A stretch of 64,000 bases of DNA from NCBI RefSeq assembly GCF_024320785.1, contig NZ_JANDBC010000001.1, forward strand, positions 1,618,001-1,682,000. The letters run 5' to 3'. Source of the stretch: Gracilimonas sediminicola (GTDB lineage: Bacteria > Bacteroidota > Rhodothermia > Balneolales > Balneolaceae). Of this stretch, positions 1-8,535 are shown in pieces. Positions within the stretch are counted from its first letter, which is position 1. Each line of letters begins with the position of its first letter. Below the pieces are notes generated by a model. The model was not told where the DNA came from. It did not search any database and was given only the letters and a program-made list of their open reading frames with translations. A program made the position numbers and the translations under genes.

Positions 1-117
1 ACACGGTATATTCAAAATCAGGAATTGCATCACCGAAAGAGAGATTTTAAGAAAGAGTATCTAACATTGTTGAAGAGGTATAATGTTGATTATGATGAGC
101 AGTATTTATGGGGTTAA
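1..117 (+). CDS. C-terminal end of an IS200-like / REP-associated tyrosine transposase (partial, 5' end outside window)
   Basis: Frame 1 is open from the first base to a TAA at 115-117 and encodes 38 residues. They include YIQNQELHHRK and end in YDEQYLWG. This IQNQE-HH-K...YDE-YLW ending is typical of the C terminus of Y1-type (TnpA_REP / IS200-like) transposases of Bacteroidota, which cut single-stranded DNA at hairpins. The catalytic HUH and Tyr motifs would lie upstream, outside the window, so I cannot say whether the gene is intact. A GC hairpin with a T-run and a perfect 8-bp hairpin follow directly and may be element-end structures. Identification rests on a short tail and is inferred from family memory. 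Confidence 0.6.
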   Translation, partial: TRYIQNQELHHRKRDFKKEYLTLLKRYNVDYDEQYLWG

Positions 118-124
118 AGACAGC

Positions 125-144
125 GCCCCCTTGGGGCTTTTCAG
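125..144 (+). terminator. Rho-independent terminator after the transposase
   Basis: Stem GCCCC (125-129) / GGGGC (133-137), loop CTT, followed by TTTT (138-141). It starts 8 nt after the transposase stop. It could also be an end hairpin of the element. Confidence 0.6.
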
Positions 145-160
145 GTTCTTTTTTGAGACT

Positions 161-181
161 ACATAGTGCATGCCACTATGT
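161..181. repeat. Perfect 8-bp inverted repeat behind the transposase
   Basis: ACATAGTG (161-168) and CACTATGT (174-181) flank the 5-nt loop CATGC. A short perfect hairpin 44 nt beyond an IS200-like transposase stop is what a TnpA recognition hairpin at the right end would look like. This is inference. The remaining sequence to 386 shows nothing else I can name. Confidence 0.45.
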
Positions 182-386
182 TCATGCCTAAACCCTTCCA
201 GAGTTTTTAATTGGCAGGTTTTTTATTTTCGTCCGAAGCAGCTCTGTGTGCAGAACTCTTTCAGCTTTTCATTTAGATGAGGGGCTCAAAAAGCCTTATC
301 TTTATATTTATCAGTATAAAATTTTAAAGCTGCAACACATTCACAGCAAATTATAAATCTGTGAAATCCTAAAATCAAAACAATCT

Positions 387-2567
387 GTGATCAAAGAAGC
401 AAAAGCTACCCTAAAGGAAACATTTGGCTACGACACCTTCCGCCCGCTACAGGAAGACATTATCGACCAGGCCCTCAAGAGAAAAGACGCACTTGTAATA
501 ATGCCCACCGGTGGCGGTAAATCACTATGCTACCAAATTCCGGCGCTGTTGTTTGATGGATTGACCGTGGTTGTGTCTCCTCTTATTTCACTAATGAAAG
601 ACCAGGTAGAGCAGCTCCGTGAATATGATATTAATGCGGTGCATTTGAACAGCTCGCTATCACCGGAAGCTTATGGATACAACCGCCGGCAGGTGCTGCA
701 GGGAAAAGCCAAGCTGCTGTACATCGCTCCGGAAACGCTGCTGATGGATAAGACCAAAGACCTGCTAAAGGATATCAAGGTAGAATTGTTCGCAGTAGAT
801 GAAGCTCACTGTATTTCAGAGTGGGGGCATGATTTTCGGCCGGATTACCGTCAGTTGGCAGAGGTTCGAAAGGAATTATTCCCTGATGCTACCTGCATGG
901 CATTAACCGCCACAGCTACTCCGCGTGTACGAAAAGATATTATGCGAACGCTGGAGTTTGGCGAGTCTGAAGAATTTATAGCCAGTTTTGACCGCCCCAA
1001 CCTGTTCCTGAAAATTGCCGATAAAGACGATCCAACGAACCAGGTTTTAGACTTCCTTTATACACGAAAAAATCAGTCCGGCATTATATACTGTACTTCC
1101 CGCCGGCAGGTAGATGAACTTTATCAAGAGCTTGATGATGAAGGTTATTCGGTGAAACCCTACCATGCGGGCTTATCTGATCGCGACCGCGCCATCAACC
1201 AGCGTAAGTTTATCCGTGATGATATACAGATTATTGTGGCAACCATCGCCTTTGGGATGGGGATTAACAAGCCGAATGTCCGGTTTGTGATGCATTACGA
1301 TATGCCGCAGAACATCGAGCAGTATTACCAGCAAATTGGCCGGGCAGGACGAGACGGCCTCCGCTCCGATTGTGTGATGCTATTCAGCTATGCCGACACA
1401 CAGAAGATTAAATACTTCATCAACAAGAAAGAAGGGCAGGAAAAAGAAATTGCAGAAAAGCACCTTGATGACCTGCTCAAATTTATCGAGTCTAAAAAGT
1501 GTCGCCGTGTGCCGCTGATGAAATATTTCGGGGAAGAATATCCGAAGGATGAATGTGGCATGTGTGATAACTGCCTGTCTAAAGATGAAGATGTGGAAGA
1601 CTTCACCCTGCAGGCTAAGAAGCTGCTTACCTGTGTGAAAGAGCTGGAAGAAGGCTACGGAAAAACACAGGTAATTAATGTGCTGAGGGGCTCTAAAGCT
1701 AAAAAAGTGCTTGAGCTGGAGCATGATAAACTGGATTCCTACGGCTCCGGAAAGGAGTGGTCGAAAGATCAATGGGAGCAACTCTCCAGAATGCTGGTGC
1801 GTCAGGACTATCTATCCAAAGGAGAATACGCGGTTCTTCAGCTGGAGGATAAAGCCGATGCCGTTCTGAAAGGTGATGAGAATGTGTACGGAACCTTAGA
1901 CCGAACCAGCACCATGCTCAGTGATGAGGAAGCATCGCGGGTGGCTACGGAAGTGGAAGCCTCCTACGACGAAAACCTGTTCGAGATCCTTCGCAAAGAG
2001 CGGAAGAAAATGGCTGATGAGAAAGGAATCCCTCCCTATACTATCTTTCCGGATACCACACTTATGGAAATGGCTTATTACTTCCCGAAAGATAAAGAGC
2101 ACCTGTTGCCTCTCTACGGTGTGGGTGATGTAAAGCTCAAAAAATACGGCTCGGCTTTTATCGGGATTATCAAGAAGTACACCTCTGAACACGGTATTGA
2201 AGCCAAAGAAGAAACGCTGCAAGAGAAAGCCGAAGAGCTGGAAAATGTGGAGCTGCACCAGAAAATCGGAAAGGCTTTCAACGATGGGCAACGAATTGAG
2301 CACCTGGCTGAAGAGCATGGCGTGAAGGAAGTCACCATCCTCAACCATCTGAAGGATTATCTGAATGAAGGCAACGATCTTCGGCTCGATGGAATCACGG
2401 AAGCCACATCACTTTCACTTCGGCAGCAGGATGAAATCATTAAAATCTTTGACGAAAAAGGATCTCATATGCTGAAGGTGGTTTACGACCGGATGAACAA
2501 AAAAATCGGCTACGACCAAATTCGCATTATGCAGCTGTATTACATGGCCAACGAAAAGAATGGATAA
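387..2567 (+). CDS. recQ: ATP-dependent DNA helicase RecQ
   Basis: A 726-residue superfamily 2 3'-5' helicase acting in recombination and replication-fork repair. Walker A is MPTGGGKS (about 39-46), the Walker B box is DEAH (138-141), and the helicase motif GRAGRDG lies near 330. The RQC zinc site has one Cys followed by CGMCDNC (about 375-400). An HRDC domain (DENLFEILRKER...) spans about 510-580, and a helix-turn-helix tail about 630-680. It is somewhat longer than E. coli RecQ because of this C-terminal HTH extension. The start is GTG at 387 with no strong Shine-Dalgarno sequence. It converges on the next gene with no spacer (stop codons at 2567 and 2568). Confidence 0.95.
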   Translation: MIKEAKATLKETFGYDTFRPLQEDIIDQALKRKDALVIMPTGGGKSLCYQIPALLFDGLTVVVSPLISLMKDQVEQLREYDINAVHLNSSLSPEAYGYNRRQVLQGKAKLLYIAPETLLMDKTKDLLKDIKVELFAVDEAHCISEWGHDFRPDYRQLAEVRKELFPDATCMALTATATPRVRKDIMRTLEFGESEEFIASFDRPNLFLKIADKDDPTNQVLDFLYTRKNQSGIIYCTSRRQVDELYQELDDEGYSVKPYHAGLSDRDRAINQRKFIRDDIQIIVATIAFGMGINKPNVRFVMHYDMPQNIEQYYQQIGRAGRDGLRSDCVMLFSYADTQKIKYFINKKEGQEKEIAEKHLDDLLKFIESKKCRRVPLMKYFGEEYPKDECGMCDNCLSKDEDVEDFTLQAKKLLTCVKELEEGYGKTQVINVLRGSKAKKVLELEHDKLDSYGSGKEWSKDQWEQLSRMLVRQDYLSKGEYAVLQLEDKADAVLKGDENVYGTLDRTSTMLSDEEASRVATEVEASYDENLFEILRKERKKMADEKGIPPYTIFPDTTLMEMAYYFPKDKEHLLPLYGVGDVKLKKYGSAFIGIIKKYTSEHGIEAKEETLQEKAEELENVELHQKIGKAFNDGQRIEHLAEEHGVKEVTILNHLKDYLNEGNDLRLDGITEATSLSLRQQDEIIKIFDEKGSHMLKVVYDRMNKKIGYDQIRIMQLYYMANEKNG

Positions 2568-4001
2568 CTAACAGTCGTCTTTAACAGGAAGCGTGATTCT
2601 GAATCTGGCTCCGCCCTCATCAAGGTTTTCAGCTTCAATGTTACCGCCCGAGCGTTTTATGATTTCGTTAGAGATAGGTAAGCCGAGGCCCAGGCCAAAC
2701 TTGGCGCCCTGGTTTTTAGTGGTGAAGTTGGCTTCAAAAATACGATGAATAATATCCTCGGGGATGCCGGGGCCGTTATCTGTAATTTCTACCACAATTT
2801 TGCCAGCCACATGTTTGGTGGAAAAGGTGATTTCACCGGAGTCGTTGAGGGCATCGCAGGCGTTTACCAGAATATTAGTCCAAACCTGATTTAAGTCGCC
2901 CACCTGAATACAGGTTTTGGGAATGTCGTTCAGATCGAGGTTCAGGTTTATATATTTGAGCCGATTACTTAGTACCAAAACCGTATCCTTTATACCCTCT
3001 CTGATATCGGTAAACTCTTCTTTGTTGCGATCCTGGCGGCTATAGCTTTTCAGGCTTTTCACCAGGTTGGCAATCCGGTTACTGGCAATACGGATGTTGT
3101 GGATCATGCGGCCGGCTTCAAAGTGATTGATCAGGTTCTCGATATCCTGTTTCTTCCGCTGTTCTTTAATGATTTGAAGGGCATTGCCGGGCATTTGGGC
3201 CAGTTTACGTACCGAAGCCCGGTCATGAACCCAGGGAAACTGTTTCTCGATATGAAGCATTTGCTTACGCAGTTCAGCACTGTCCAGCGGTTCGCTTTGC
3301 AATCCCAGTTTGAAAAGTTGATAGGTTGCATCTGATTCCTCGAAGGTGGAATAAATTTCGATCAGGTTTTCTGCCGACCGCATCAGCGCCGAGGCCGGGT
3401 TGTTTACTTCATGGGCAAAACCCGCCACCAACTCACCAAGCGTAGCCATTTTTTCCTGATGAATCAGCTGTTGATGGGTTTCTTCCAGACGCTTGTAGGC
3501 GTTTTTCAGGTCATCCCGTTCTTTTCCAAGTTCTTTGTTTAAAAGGTGCGTTCGGGTGTGAAGCCGAATGTTACTTTTATATCGCTGAATCATGTTGTTC
3601 AGCATCAGCTGCTGGAGCGGATGCTTTAACCGGGGGTGGTCGCTGAGATACTGCTCAAACTGCTGGGGTTTCATCTTAAGGGCCATCCCTTTTTGTATGA
3701 TTTTAGCCGTCGTAAGCGTAGGTTCACCGGTTGTGAATGCAATCAACCCCACAAAACTTCCGGGATTCAGCGTGGTTAATGTGATGTCACTGTCATCAGC
3801 CTGCGTTCGGGTCAGCTTAACCTGCCCTTCAAGCAACAGATAGACGTCTTCGAGGGGATCTCCCTGGCTGAAAAGAACCTCTCCCTCTTCCAATACCAAA
3901 AGATGTTCTTTCAATTCATCCAGCTCATGAACAAGCCGCTGTATGAACCGGAGAATAGTCTCGGTATCATTAAGCCACGATATGCCCTGTTGAAATTCCA
4001 T
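2568..4001 (-). CDS. Cytoplasmic sensor histidine kinase with N-terminal cyclic-nucleotide-binding-like domain
   Basis: A 477-residue soluble kinase with no membrane segments. Residues about 35-130 form a CAP_ED/cNMP-like beta barrel (LEEGEVLFSQGDPLEDVYLLLEGQVKL). Residues about 150-185 are a coiled coil. The dimerisation/phosphoacceptor helix has HEVNNP with His at about 197. The HATPase_c domain follows (DNGPGIP, GLGLGLPI). It lies 6 nt behind a stand-alone receiver protein and third in an operon with a DASS transporter. This suggests a system that couples carboxylate uptake to an intracellular signal. Which nucleotide or ligand the barrel binds, if any, cannot be read from the sequence. 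Confidence 0.85.
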   Translation of the reverse strand: MEFQQGISWLNDTETILRFIQRLVHELDELKEHLLVLEEGEVLFSQGDPLEDVYLLLEGQVKLTRTQADDSDITLTTLNPGSFVGLIAFTTGEPTLTTAKIIQKGMALKMKPQQFEQYLSDHPRLKHPLQQLMLNNMIQRYKSNIRLHTRTHLLNKELGKERDDLKNAYKRLEETHQQLIHQEKMATLGELVAGFAHEVNNPASALMRSAENLIEIYSTFEESDATYQLFKLGLQSEPLDSAELRKQMLHIEKQFPWVHDRASVRKLAQMPGNALQIIKEQRKKQDIENLINHFEAGRMIHNIRIASNRIANLVKSLKSYSRQDRNKEEFTDIREGIKDTVLVLSNRLKYINLNLDLNDIPKTCIQVGDLNQVWTNILVNACDALNDSGEITFSTKHVAGKIVVEITDNGPGIPEDIIHRIFEANFTTKNQGAKFGLGLGLPISNEIIKRSGGNIEAENLDEGGARFRITLPVKDDC

Positions 4002-4007
4002 ATACGG

Positions 4008-4505
4008 TTAGTGGTCGGTCATTTGGTTATTACGCATGGCTGCTGAAAGTTTTTCGGCATCCAGAATCTGCATGAATGGAAGAAGGTTCTTTTTGTTGGC
4101 AATTACGTAGTCCGTTAGTTCGGCTAAAACTACTTCTTCCAGCTGCTCTTTCGTCCATGGTTTTGCTATATAATGGTCAAGGTCAGCTTTGTTGATGGCA
4201 AGTATGGTATCCTCATGTCCGGCCTGACCGGTAACCAATACCTTGCGGCTTTTGGCGGCTTCCGGCAGTTGCTGAAGTTCAATCAACAAATCCACTCCAT
4301 TTTGTCCGGGTAATACATGGTCACATAAAATCAACCCGACTTTATGGCCATGATCCAGAATGTAGTCTATGACGTCCCGGGCTTCGTCAGCGTTGTTGGC
4401 TGCTTCAACGGGAAAGAATTCCTCGAACTTCTCAAGGTCTTTAATGAGGGCGTCCATCACTTCAAGCTCATCTTCAACAATCAATATGTAAATTTTTTCA
4501 TCCAT
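4008..4505 (-). CDS. Single-domain response regulator (REC only)
   Basis: 165 residues. A CheY-like receiver covers about 5-125: acidic pocket VEDE near the N terminus, phospho-Asp in CDHVLPG (about 62), Thr in VTGQAG (about 92), and Lys in AKPW (about 114). The remaining 40 residues carry no recognisable DNA-binding or enzymatic domain, so output is probably by protein contact. It sits between the DASS transporter (13-nt gap) and the cNMP-type kinase (6-nt gap), its likely partner. Confidence 0.85.
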   Translation of the reverse strand: MDEKIYILIVEDELEVMDALIKDLEKFEEFFPVEAANNADEARDVIDYILDHGHKVGLILCDHVLPGQNGVDLLIELQQLPEAAKSRKVLVTGQAGHEDTILAINKADLDHYIAKPWTKEQLEEVVLAELTDYVIANKKNLLPFMQILDAEKLSAAMRNNQMTDH

Positions 4506-4518
4506 TGCAGAGTCCTCA

Positions 4519-5931
4519 TCAATTTAAGATTAATGGCCAATAAAACAGGGCATAAAGCGTCACCATCATCAGCCCGAAAATTCCAATGGCGAAACCGGCT
4601 TTGGTCATTTGGTTTGTTTTTATAGTTCCGGTACTCATAGCAATAGCATTTGGCGGGGTTGATATAGGCAGCATCATCGCGAGGCTGGCACTCACCCCAA
4701 TCACCAAGCTGATCAGCACCAGGCTAAATCCTTCACCGGCCGCCCCGGAAGTGGCAAGGCTCACGGCTAACGGGATCAGTAATGTGGCTGAAACGGTGTT
4801 GGATAAAAAGTTAGACATGACAATAGCCACCAGGCTGAATGCGATAATCAGGAAAATGGAAGTAAACATATTCCAGCTTATACTGGTAATAATCCATTCG
4901 GCCAGCCCGGTGCTTTCCATGGAAATCCCCAATGAAATGCCGCCGGCAACCAGCCATAAAACCTCCCATGGAAGCTTGCGAATGCGCTCCTGATCCAGAA
5001 TGCCCGTTAAAGAAAGAGCCGCTACCGGAAGAAGGGCTACGATGCTGCTGCCAACTCCGTGCAGCGACTCTGTTATCCAAAGCACAACGGTAATTCCGAA
5101 AATGAGATATACAAAAATTGCTTCCTTATTTTTCTGGAATGAGCCGCTCATGTCGAGCTCAATTATTTTGGATGCCGGTTTGTACATCCAAAGTATAATA
5201 ACCCAGCTGGCCATTAAAACAACGATGACAAGAGGAGCAGCGAGCAGCATCCATTCAGTAAAAGCAATATGAATGCCCTGTGTTGTAAGAGCACCAATTA
5301 CAACGGCATTGGGCGGGGTTCCGATGGGTGTTGCAATCCCCCCGATGTTAGCTGCAAAAGGGATGCTCAAAGCGAGCCCAATTCGAAGCGGGTCGCCGGG
5401 CTTGGTTCGGGCTATAATGGGCAGAATGACGGTCATCATCATGGCGGTGGTAGCGGTGTTACTCATAAATGCTGAAAGCAGAGCAGTAACCACCATCAAC
5501 CCAAGAATGATGAACTTTGGGTTGGCTCCAAAAGGTTTTAGCAAAACCCGGGTAAGGTTTTTATCCAGATCGAATTTTACGGCGGCATCAGCCAGTACAA
5601 ATCCCCCCAAAAATAAAATGATAATAGGGTTTGCCAAGGTGCCTATAAATTCAGTGTACGAGTTGGGAGTGTATTCGGCCGAGACTTCCGGAAAAAGAAC
5701 CCCTTGCTTGCTGAGGAAAAATACCTGAAGTAGAATCACCAGCATGGAAGTAGCGTAGATGGGAACAGGTTCCAGCATCCAGAAGATGGCGGCAATACAA
5801 AAAATGCTCAGGGCCACATGTCCGGCTTCCGAAAGTCCGGGGATCTCAATGAAGAACGGAATCAAGAAACCGACAAGGCCAATAATTATCGAAGTGAGTT
5901 GTTTATAGGTAGCATTCATGAAAGAAAGCAT
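4519..5931 (-). CDS. DASS/SLC13-family sodium:anion (dicarboxylate) symporter
   Basis: 470 residues, strongly hydrophobic, with about 11-12 membrane spans. It carries the two family motifs: SNTATTAMM in the first half and SNFLSNT...SATLLIPLA in the second. GTPPNA and STPPNA, which line the Na+/substrate sites, are also present (GIATPIGTPPNA, LPISTPPNAIA). The family moves C4-dicarboxylates, citrate or sulfate with Na+; the substrate here is unknown. It is the first gene of a leftward operon with a receiver protein and a histidine kinase. An alternative ATG lies 4 codons in (5919). Confidence 0.88.
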   Translation of the reverse strand: MLSFMNATYKQLTSIIIGLVGFLIPFFIEIPGLSEAGHVALSIFCIAAIFWMLEPVPIYATSMLVILLQVFFLSKQGVLFPEVSAEYTPNSYTEFIGTLANPIIILFLGGFVLADAAVKFDLDKNLTRVLLKPFGANPKFIILGLMVVTALLSAFMSNTATTAMMMTVILPIIARTKPGDPLRIGLALSIPFAANIGGIATPIGTPPNAVVIGALTTQGIHIAFTEWMLLAAPLVIVVLMASWVIILWMYKPASKIIELDMSGSFQKNKEAIFVYLIFGITVVLWITESLHGVGSSIVALLPVAALSLTGILDQERIRKLPWEVLWLVAGGISLGISMESTGLAEWIITSISWNMFTSIFLIIAFSLVAIVMSNFLSNTVSATLLIPLAVSLATSGAAGEGFSLVLISLVIGVSASLAMMLPISTPPNAIAMSTGTIKTNQMTKAGFAIGIFGLMMVTLYALFYWPLILN

Positions 5932-6045
5932 GTAGTGAGTGAGTGCCGGTATGTTACCGGTTCTATGCGAAGTAATTGTGAAGAAATCAGCTCAGAAGTA
6001 AAGAATCCGCCTTTCAAAAAAAGATTATTAATAGTACAATAAATC

Positions 6046-6966
6046 ATGATTTTAGAACCGAGCATACTGTCGAAATTATCCTCGCTTGAACTGCGGGCAA
6101 AGAAGATTGTAGAGGGATTTATTTCCGGGCTGCATAAAAGTCCGTTTCATGGGTTCAGTGTGGAATTTGCGGAACACCGGCCGTACAATCCCGGCGATGA
6201 CTTCAAGCATATCGACTGGAAAGTATATGCCAAGAAAGAGCGGTTTTATGTGAAGCAGTATGAGGAGGAGACAAACCTGCGCTCTTATGTGATGCTGGAT
6301 ACAAGCTCGTCCATGCTGTTTAAGCATTTTGGGGAATGGACAAAGCTCAGGTATGGAATTCATTACGCCGCCTCGCTGATGTATATGATGCACCGCCAGC
6401 GCGATGCCTGTGGGCTCATCCCCTTTAATTCAAAGATCGATGCTTTCATCCCCGCCAAATCAACCTATGCCCATCTTCGCCAGATTTATACTGAGCTGGA
6501 GCGGGAACTGATCCGTGAGGAAAAGAACGACCCTGAAAAGCGTAAGACAGCTTCAGCCCAGGCTATTCACGAAGTGGCCGAACGGTTAAACCACCGAAGC
6601 CTGGTGGTCATCATCACCGACCTTTTTGAAAATATCGATGAGCATGAAGAGATTATTTCTGCCCTGAAACACCTTCGCCACCGAAAGCATGAAGTGCTGT
6701 TATTCAACGTGCTGGAAAAGAAAAGTGAACGCGACCTGGATTTCCCCGACCGGCGCTTTGTTTTTGAAGACATGGAGGTTGATGAGGAAGTGGAAGTGCT
6801 GCCGGCTCAGGTTCGGGAAGATTACCGGAAGAAAGTGGAAGAATACACAAAGAAATTCCGCATGGCCTGCAGTGAGTTTGAAATCGACTTTGCCGAAATG
6901 GATACGCAGGGGCAATTTGATCAATCCTTGCTGGCTTACCTTATAAAACGGAAGCGGTTAGGGTGA
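6046..6966 (+). CDS. DUF58 domain protein (VWA-like)
   Basis: 306 residues. The DUF58 signature G.....YxPGDDxKxIDWK is present (RPYNPGDDFKHIDWKVYAK, about 45-63), followed by a VWA-like metal-site motif DTSSSM (about 86-91). DUF58 proteins usually sit beside a MoxR AAA+ ATPase and VWA/BatA-type membrane genes. None of these is nearby, so this copy looks solitary. It is divergent from the DASS operon with a 114-bp spacer and is followed by an 8-bp inverted repeat. Function is inferred only at family level (scaffold or chaperone-assisted assembly). Confidence 0.85.
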   Translation: MILEPSILSKLSSLELRAKKIVEGFISGLHKSPFHGFSVEFAEHRPYNPGDDFKHIDWKVYAKKERFYVKQYEEETNLRSYVMLDTSSSMLFKHFGEWTKLRYGIHYAASLMYMMHRQRDACGLIPFNSKIDAFIPAKSTYAHLRQIYTELERELIREEKNDPEKRKTASAQAIHEVAERLNHRSLVVIITDLFENIDEHEEIISALKHLRHRKHEVLLFNVLEKKSERDLDFPDRRFVFEDMEVDEEVEVLPAQVREDYRKKVEEYTKKFRMACSEFEIDFAEMDTQGQFDQSLLAYLIKRKRLG

Positions 6967-6968
6967 GT

Positions 6969-7006
6969 TCGTTAATCGTTATTCGTGAATCGATTATTAT
7001 TAACGA
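6969..7006. repeat. Intergenic inverted repeat TCGTTAAT/ATTAACGA
   Basis: 8-bp arms at 6969-6976 and 6999-7006, with a nested AATCG/CGATT pair, between convergent genes. It may act as a weak bidirectional terminator. It belongs with the other GTTATTCGTT-like intergenic repeats of this window. Confidence 0.4.
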
Positions 7007-7034
7007 GTCCATATAAACTTCTTTTTTAGTGCCT

Positions 7035-7805
7035 TTACTGGTAACGATTTAAAATATTTTCGATCACCAACCTTGGTTCTTCGGAGGATGAAGTTTTACT
7101 TATTGACTTTTTGGAGTGTCCACGTGTTCTCACATAAGAACCTGAGATAAGTAAAAATCTTCCCTTAAGACCTCCATCTAAATTATAATAATTTTTCTCG
7201 TTAGGCAGGGGGCCTTTAATTGCTGTAATATTTACTTTTATAGATCCATACAGGCTCTGAAAGAAGTCCTTATTGAACATTATTGAGTTTGTATTAACTA
7301 CTACTGTATCCCATACAATAGAGTTATAATATGTAGACTCAATATCGATACTGTAGTAGTCGGCCCCACTAATTTCATTCCAAGAAAGTTCAATTTCGTT
7401 ACTAGTGGTGTCTTGATCATCAAGCAAAATTTTGTCATAACTAAGTTCAGGCATAATGTGGTCAGAAAAGGTGGTCTTTCTTCCATTGTATTCAACTTCC
7501 AGCTCTAATAAAATTCCTTCATCTACAGTAAAGGTTTCTATAGTGTATGCGAACTCTATATCTTGCCTGAAATATCCAAGATCTTTTTCATTAATACTTG
7601 AGCGTATGAGGTCAGGGTTTTTAAAGTTATAGGCCTCAATTCTTGATTGAATGGTTGCATATCCGGTCACATCGTGTAAGTCAAAAGTTCCGGCATACCC
7701 AATTATAAACTCATTTCTTTCTGCTTCATTTTTACATGAAAGCAAGAAGATTGATAAGAAAATAAGGGTTAATGAAAGTAGTGACTCACGACTGATAGTA
7801 TGCAT
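7035..7805 (-). CDS. Hypothetical lipoprotein with Fn3-like segment
   Basis: 256 residues. The N terminus is a lipoprotein signal with lipobox LLSC (Cys24), so it is probably membrane-anchored at the cell surface or periplasm. Residues about 130-175 read like a fibronectin-III strand pair (ELSWNEISGADYYSIDIES). I do not recognise the family. It lies 9 nt downstream of another lipoprotein gene, and the two form a unit. Both genes are visibly richer in A+T than their neighbours, which suggests recent acquisition or fast evolution. Confidence 0.7.
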   Translation of the reverse strand: MHTISRESLLSLTLIFLSIFLLSCKNEAERNEFIIGYAGTFDLHDVTGYATIQSRIEAYNFKNPDLIRSSINEKDLGYFRQDIEFAYTIETFTVDEGILLELEVEYNGRKTTFSDHIMPELSYDKILLDDQDTTSNEIELSWNEISGADYYSIDIESTYYNSIVWDTVVVNTNSIMFNKDFFQSLYGSIKVNITAIKGPLPNEKNYYNLDGGLKGRFLLISGSYVRTRGHSKKSISKTSSSEEPRLVIENILNRYQ

Positions 7806-7814
7806 ATACAGAAA

Positions 7815-8513
7815 TTATATCTGGGTAAATAGATTTGAACACCTTCGAAAATTAACAGGGAGTGGGTCGTCTTTACTGTATCCCTGGTGAGTCGGTTCTG
7901 GCCCCCAACAGGACCATAGGTAAAGCTCTAATGAAGCGTTTGGGTTGAAGTCAGCAGGTATCGATACAAACGTTTCAGAGGTTACAAATTGTTTGTGGTA
8001 GAAAATGTACTCACGATTATCTCTGTCATATTCGCGATAGCCTAAAATAACAATATTAAAGTCTGGGCTATTATTATTGAGCCAAGGAAGTTTAAAATCT
8101 GTATGAGGTTCTCTGTAAATTCTACCTTCTATTACTGAGTCTGCAGCACTGGTGTCTAATTGAGAAATAGAAATTCGGTCCAGATCAAAAGTAAAATTTT
8201 GGGTTACACCCTGATACTGAAGCTCAATAGAATTATTATCGGTGAATAATTGATCATCAGGATTAAACCGGCCCCAAATTATTTTGTTTCGTCCCCAAAA
8301 ACGAGAAGATAATAATGAATCATTTACAGCAAGTTCAATGTCAGAGATATTAATGTTTCCGACCGACGATAGCTCAATAACCACTTCATTATGTCCAACT
8401 TCTACAGATAGATTTATCTCATATTCAGGCAGGGATGTGCTAATACTATCTTTGCAGGAGTAACAGAAGACGATGCAAAGTACAAACAGGAAGTAATTAA
8501 TTTGAAGTGCCAT
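7815..8513 (-). CDS. Hypothetical lipoprotein
   Basis: 232 residues with a lipoprotein signal peptide (hydrophobic residues 6-16, lipobox CYSC with Cys20). The rest is beta-rich, with strand-like alternation and no motif I recognise. It is followed after 9 nt by the second lipoprotein gene, so the two are probably co-transcribed. The start lies 22 bp from the SDR gene stop, on the same strand. Composition is AT-rich compared with flanking genes. Confidence 0.7.
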   Translation of the reverse strand: MALQINYFLFVLCIVFCYSCKDSISTSLPEYEINLSVEVGHNEVVIELSSVGNINISDIELAVNDSLLSSRFWGRNKIIWGRFNPDDQLFTDNNSIELQYQGVTQNFTFDLDRISISQLDTSAADSVIEGRIYREPHTDFKLPWLNNNSPDFNIVILGYREYDRDNREYIFYHKQFVTSETFVSIPADFNPNASLELYLWSCWGPEPTHQGYSKDDPLPVNFRRCSNLFTQI

Positions 8514-8535
8514 AGACGCAAAATTGACTCCGAAA

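Noticed and set aside
118-386. Small gene between transposase tail and recQ
   Set aside because: No ORF with coding character; only the two hairpins listed.
1380-1781. Long antisense ORF inside recQ
   Set aside because: Shadow of the real gene; no family signature and no start signal. Same judgement for the many other opposite-strand ORFs over recognised genes.
3099-3335. Plus-strand ORF inside the cNMP kinase
   Set aside because: Overlaps a strongly supported gene; no motif of its own.
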